Origin: PFJX01 sp044227325
GTDB lineage: Bacteria; Pseudomonadota; Gammaproteobacteria; Burkholderiales; Thiobacillaceae
Assembly (NCBI GenBank): GCA_044227325.1
Contig: JBGAFI010000001.1
Location: 124,001 to 188,000 of the forward strand
Length of the DNA stretch: 64,000 nt
Direction of reading: 5' to 3'
Shown: one piece after another, positions 58,242 through 64,000 of the stretch
Layout: every line of letters begins with the position of its first letter
Numbering within the stretch: the first letter of the stretch is position 1
The notes under the pieces: model-generated
Told to the model about the DNA's origin: nothing
Seen by the model: the letters and a program-made list of their open reading frames with translations, nothing else
The model's database searches: none
Position numbers and translations under genes: made by a program

Positions 58242-59210
58242 TTGGCCGCCAAGCCGATCGCCACGCCGTTTGCCAAGGAAGCTCGCGCGGACTCCCAGTT
58301 CGATCTGGCGGTACTGGGGGCGGACGACCCCCTGGGCGGCGCTGTGCTCCAGATACTGGGCGAGCGGGATGTCCCCATCGGGCGCCTGCATCCTCTGACG
58401 CTCAGGGAGCCGGACGGCAACGTCGTCTTCCGTGGCCAGGACTGGCCGTGCGATCCGGCCGAAGGGTTCGATTTCGGCCAGGTCCAGGCCGTGCTGGTCA
58501 CCAGCCGTTCGCCCGCGGCCGCCAGCTTGCTGAACGACGTCCGCGCGCGCCGTCCCGCCATGCCGGTTTTGCTGGCGGACGACATCGCGCCCGCGCCCGC
58601 GCAAGCGGTGGCGCGCGTCCTGAACAGCATCGCGGCGCTGGGCGGATTGGTGTCGGCGGATGCCTTCGTGTCCCTGCCCGCCGCCCATGCCGGCCAGGAT
58701 GGCGTGGAAGAGCTGGCGAACCAGGCGCGCGGCCTGTTCAACATGGAAAGCCCGGAGCCGGAGGTTTTCCCGCTCCAGATCGCCTACAACCTGATTCCCC
58801 ATGGTTCCGGCATGGACGCGCCGTCCTACGAGTCGGCGCTGACGGCGGCGACGGCGCGCATCGCGGCAGGCGTTACCGCCGCTTTCAGCGTGGTATGGGC
58901 GCCGTTGTTCTTCGGCGCCGCGATTTCCCTGCACGCGCGCACCGCCTCTGTTCTGGATATCCAGAGCTTGCGCAATGCGCTGGGCCGGCAGGACGGCATT
59001 ACCCTGATGGAAACCGAGTTGCCGGCCGGGACGCCTACGCCAGCCACGGATGCCCAGGGTAGCGAAGCGGTTTTTGTCGGCCGGATCCGGGTCGAGGAAA
59101 CCCTCGCCAAGCTCTGGCTCGTATTCGATCCGATCCAGTTGGAAGCCGCGCGGATGGTGGATGTCGTGGAAAATTGGATTGATAAGCCCGCAAGTTCAAT
59201 GCTAACGTAA
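58242..59210 (+). CDS. Asd-related USG-1-like protein
   Basis: This protein has about 322 residues and the general fold of aspartate-semialdehyde dehydrogenase (FDLAVLGADDPLGGAVLQILGERDVP; the QIAYNLIPHGSGMD segment) but lacks the catalytic cysteine context. It matches the USG-1 family, often encoded after asd or before truA in gamma- and betaproteobacteria; function unknown. The start is uncertain: TTG at 58242, two bases after the asd stop with GGAAG upstream, is the most plausible. Confidence 0.75.
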   Translation: MAAKPIATPFAKEARADSQFDLAVLGADDPLGGAVLQILGERDVPIGRLHPLTLREPDGNVVFRGQDWPCDPAEGFDFGQVQAVLVTSRSPAAASLLNDVRARRPAMPVLLADDIAPAPAQAVARVLNSIAALGGLVSADAFVSLPAAHAGQDGVEELANQARGLFNMESPEPEVFPLQIAYNLIPHGSGMDAPSYESALTAATARIAAGVTAAFSVVWAPLFFGAAISLHARTASVLDIQSLRNALGRQDGITLMETELPAGTPTPATDAQGSEAVFVGRIRVEETLAKLWLVFDPIQLEAARMVDVVENWIDKPASSMLT

Positions 59211-59324
59211 GAATTCCTTCAGATAGTGCGCCTAACTCCATGAGATGTTTCAGGAAATCGGGCTGGTAGGGAGTCAGGACATGTACCATTCCTGCGCAGG
59301 TTTGAAGTCATAAAAGGCGAAGCG

Positions 59325-62045
<2,721 letters not shown>

Positions 62046-62648
62046 TTGCACCCGGCAAGCCGCATCCTGACCTACCTTGTGGCAGCCCTGGCGATCCCAG
62101 GGCTGCCTTTTTTCATGCTGTCGATTTGCCTCGTTTCCGGCGTGGCCCTCCTGTTTTTCCTGCGGCGCGCGCCTTTCGGCTTGTTCTGGCGTACCCGCTG
62201 GCTGCTCCTGGTGCTGGTCCTGGGTTATGCCTATGGCCTCCCCGGCGAGCCCCTGATTCCCCTGGCCGGCTCCTTCTCGCCCAGCGTGGAAGGCCTGGCG
62301 CATGGCGGCAGACAGGCCCTGGGGCTTCTGGCCCTGCTGCTCTGGTTGGACATTCTCGTGTTGGCCCAGGCTTCCGAGCACCTGCTCGGCGGCCTCTACC
62401 AGTTGGCCCGGCCTTTCTCCCGCCTCGGCCTCGACAGCGGCCGCTTCGCCTTGCGCCTCGGCCTGACCCTGAAGGCCATCGAAGGCATGGAACGGGGCAG
62501 GGGGAATTTGATGCGTCTGCTGTCGCCGGACGCGGGCGCCGACTTGCCGCAAAGGGTGCATGTGGAAACCCGCCCCGCCGGCGTCGTCGACGTGCTGGTG
62601 CCCGCTGCGTTGCTGGCGGGCATGTTGGGCCTATGGCTGAACGCATAG
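62046..62648 (+). CDS. Small polytopic membrane protein, CbiQ/EcfT-like
   Basis: This protein has about 200 residues. A TTG directly after the fimV stop (TGATTG, with GAGG upstream) is the only start that covers the first helix. Four or five hydrophobic segments are followed by a cytoplasmic stretch LRLGLTLKAIEGMERGRGNLMRLLSPDA that recalls the coupling helix with A-R-G motif of energy-coupling-factor T subunits. No A or S components are seen nearby, so a transporter role is uncertain. Its last 16 bases overlap truA. Confidence 0.55.
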   Translation: MHPASRILTYLVAALAIPGLPFFMLSICLVSGVALLFFLRRAPFGLFWRTRWLLLVLVLGYAYGLPGEPLIPLAGSFSPSVEGLAHGGRQALGLLALLLWLDILVLAQASEHLLGGLYQLARPFSRLGLDSGRFALRLGLTLKAIEGMERGRGNLMRLLSPDAGADLPQRVHVETRPAGVVDVLVPAALLAGMLGLWLNA

Positions 62649-63433
62649 CCCTGGGCATCGAATACGACGGGCGCGGCTATTGCGGCTGGCAGACCCAGCC
62701 CGGCGGCTGCGCCCTCCAGGACCATCTGGAGGCCGCGCTGGCGCACATCCATGGCGCGCCGGTGCGGACCGTCGTCGCCGGCCGCACCGATGCCGGCGTG
62801 CATGCCCTGGCCCAGGTCGCGCATTTCGATGCCGAGCACGCGCGGCCGGAGCAGGCCTGGGTGCGCGGCGTGAACGCCCACCTGCCCGAAGGCGTATCGG
62901 TGCTGTGGGCGCGGCGCGTCCCCGCCGAATTCGATGCCCGCCGTTCCGCGCTGGAACGGACCTATCGCTACATCCTGCTCAACCGGGCCGTGCGGCCGGC
63001 CTTGATGGCGGGCCGCGTGGGCTGGATTTTCGGCGAACTGGATATGGCGGCCATGGCGGAGGCGGGAAGACTGTTGCAGGGAACCCACGACTTCACCTCG
63101 TTTCGCGCCGCCGAGTGCCAGGCGAATACACCGGTGCGCACCATGCATCGGGTCGCCCTGTCGCGGCGGGGCGACTTCGTGGTTTTCGAATTTCGCGCCA
63201 ACGCTTTCCTGCATCACCAGATACGCAACATGATGGGCGCCCTGCTCTGGGTGGGGCTCGGCCGCCGGCCGAAGGATTGGATCGGCGAACTGCTGGCCTT
63301 GCGCGACCGTTCCCGGGGCGCGGCCACCTTCGCGCCGGATGGCCTCTATCTGGCCGGGGTGCGCTACGATGCCGGTTTCGGACTGCCCGGCGCCGCGCCG
63401 GACATCGAGCACGCGATTCCACTGATTCCATGA
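62633..63433 (+). CDS. truA: tRNA pseudouridine(38-40) synthase
   Basis: This 266-residue enzyme has RIALGIEYDGRGYCGWQTQPGG at the N-terminus, the catalytic aspartate in VVAGRTDAGVHALAQVAHFD (about D54) and NAFLHHQIRNMMGALLWVGLG in the C-terminal half. It modifies the anticodon arm of many tRNAs. The ATG lies inside the end of the upstream membrane-protein gene; the stop overlaps trpF by ATGA. Confidence 0.96.
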   Translation: MAERIALGIEYDGRGYCGWQTQPGGCALQDHLEAALAHIHGAPVRTVVAGRTDAGVHALAQVAHFDAEHARPEQAWVRGVNAHLPEGVSVLWARRVPAEFDARRSALERTYRYILLNRAVRPALMAGRVGWIFGELDMAAMAEAGRLLQGTHDFTSFRAAECQANTPVRTMHRVALSRRGDFVVFEFRANAFLHHQIRNMMGALLWVGLGRRPKDWIGELLALRDRSRGAATFAPDGLYLAGVRYDAGFGLPGAAPDIEHAIPLIP

Positions 63434-64000
63434 CCCGAACCAAGATTTGCGGCATCACCCGTGTCGAGGACGGCCTCGCCGCGGCCCATGCGGGCGCGGA
63501 CGCGATCGGCATGGTGTTCTACGCGCGAAGTCCGCGTAACGTCGCCTTGCCCCGCGCGGCCGAAATCGCCGCCGCCCTGCCGCCCTTCGTCACCCGTGTG
63601 GCCCTGTTCGTGAATCCGGGCGTGGACGAAGTGGAATCCGTATTGCGCCAGGTCCATCCCGATGTCCTGCAATTCCACGGCGAGGAATCCCCCGAGTTCT
63701 GCCGCTACTTCGGCGTGCCCTATCTGAAGGCCGCGCGGGTCAAGGCGGGCGTCGATTTGCTACAATTCGCGGTCCGCTACGCCGATGCCCAGGGGCTGTT
63801 GTTGGATGCCTGGAGCGAGGCTGCCCATGGCGGTACCGGAGCGCGTTTCGACTGGACTTTGATTCCCCTGGATCTGCCCCGGCCCGTCGTCCTCGCCGGC
63901 GGCCTGAGCGCCGCCAACGTGGGCGAGGCGATCCGCGCGGTGAAACCCTGGGCGGTGGATGTCAGCAGCGGCGTGGAAGCCGAGGAGGAGGGCAAACTCC
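63430..64000 (+). CDS. trpF: Phosphoribosylanthranilate isomerase (3' end missing)
   Basis: The first 190 residues of the TIM-barrel enzyme for tryptophan synthesis are visible: MTRTKICGITRVEDGLAAAHAGADAIGMVFY with the catalytic cysteine in KICGIT, VALFVNPGVDEVESVLRQVHPDVLQFHG, the aspartate in LLLDAWSE, and VLAGGLSAANVGEAI and AVDVSSGVE forming the phosphate-binding end. It runs off the window edge shortly before its expected stop. Confidence 0.95.
   Translation, partial: MTRTKICGITRVEDGLAAAHAGADAIGMVFYARSPRNVALPRAAEIAAALPPFVTRVALFVNPGVDEVESVLRQVHPDVLQFHGEESPEFCRYFGVPYLKAARVKAGVDLLQFAVRYADAQGLLLDAWSEAAHGGTGARFDWTLIPLDLPRPVVLAGGLSAANVGEAIRAVKPWAVDVSSGVEAEEEGKL

Overview
The window looks like a chromosomal segment of a GC-rich betaproteobacterium, probably a Rhodocyclales/Nitrosomonadales-type chemolithotroph or denitrifier. 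The leuC-entericidin-leuD-leuB-asd-usg-fimV-truA-trpF order, a CydP-containing cytochrome bd operon and the general protein style point that way. No rRNA, tRNA or species marker lies inside, so the genus cannot be fixed.

Left part, 1-2866 (minus strand): a compact set of a rhodanese-like protein, a DUF302 protein, a group II truncated haemoglobin, a sulfide:quinone-reductase-like flavoprotein and a NifX/NifB-domain protein. A near-perfect sigma-54 promoter lies in front of the set. 3075-14483 (minus strand) is one tightly overlapping operon of 13 genes. It encodes what looks like an unusual energy-converting membrane complex: Mrp-type subunits (MrpE, F, G, a DUF4040 subunit, an MbhE-MrpB fusion, MrpC and a double antiporter protein), followed by NuoH, NuoB, NuoC and NuoD homologues, a NuoI-GltD fusion flavoprotein and a ferritin-like protein. 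The NuoD-like subunit keeps only an N-terminal CxxC and has no C-terminal NiFe ligands. The NuoB-like subunit has lost one of the tandem cysteines of cluster N2. This is the best candidate for a poorly described system here.

14484-27772 is an accessory island: an intact IS630-type element sitting 9 bp before hsdR, then a type I restriction-modification operon (hsdR, dinD, a frameshifted GxxExxY gene, hsdM, hsdS) that continues without gaps into a Septu-like AAA ATPase + HNH nuclease pair and a putative PD-(D/E)xK protein. Small CGCGAAA-rich repeats are scattered in it, and one lies inside the hsdM coding sequence.

27773-32792 is a cytochrome bd operon (cydP-cydA-cydB-cydX and a second NifX-like protein) transcribed from a consensus sigma-54 promoter, divergent from a PAS/AAA+/Fis enhancer-binding regulator with a cysteine-rich PAS domain. 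The same promoter architecture and a shared YGACA-N4-TGACA motif occur upstream of the first NifX-like gene. This suggests one regulon joining bd oxidase, SQR-like enzyme, haemoglobin and rhodanese, as might suit sulfide, NO or low-oxygen stress.

32812-45018 carries two efflux systems: a MacAB/TolC-type operon with a glycine-zipper lipoprotein-like gene, and a TetR-regulated RND pump with its own outer-membrane factor. 45091-53470 holds arfB, an E. coli-type ycaO, a Pit/DUF47 phosphate pair, an EF-hand protein, a Spy/CpxP-like protein and a CpxRA-like two-component system. 53711-64000 is housekeeping: leucine biosynthesis, asd and its usg paralogue, the polar organiser FimV, a small membrane protein, truA and the start of trpF.
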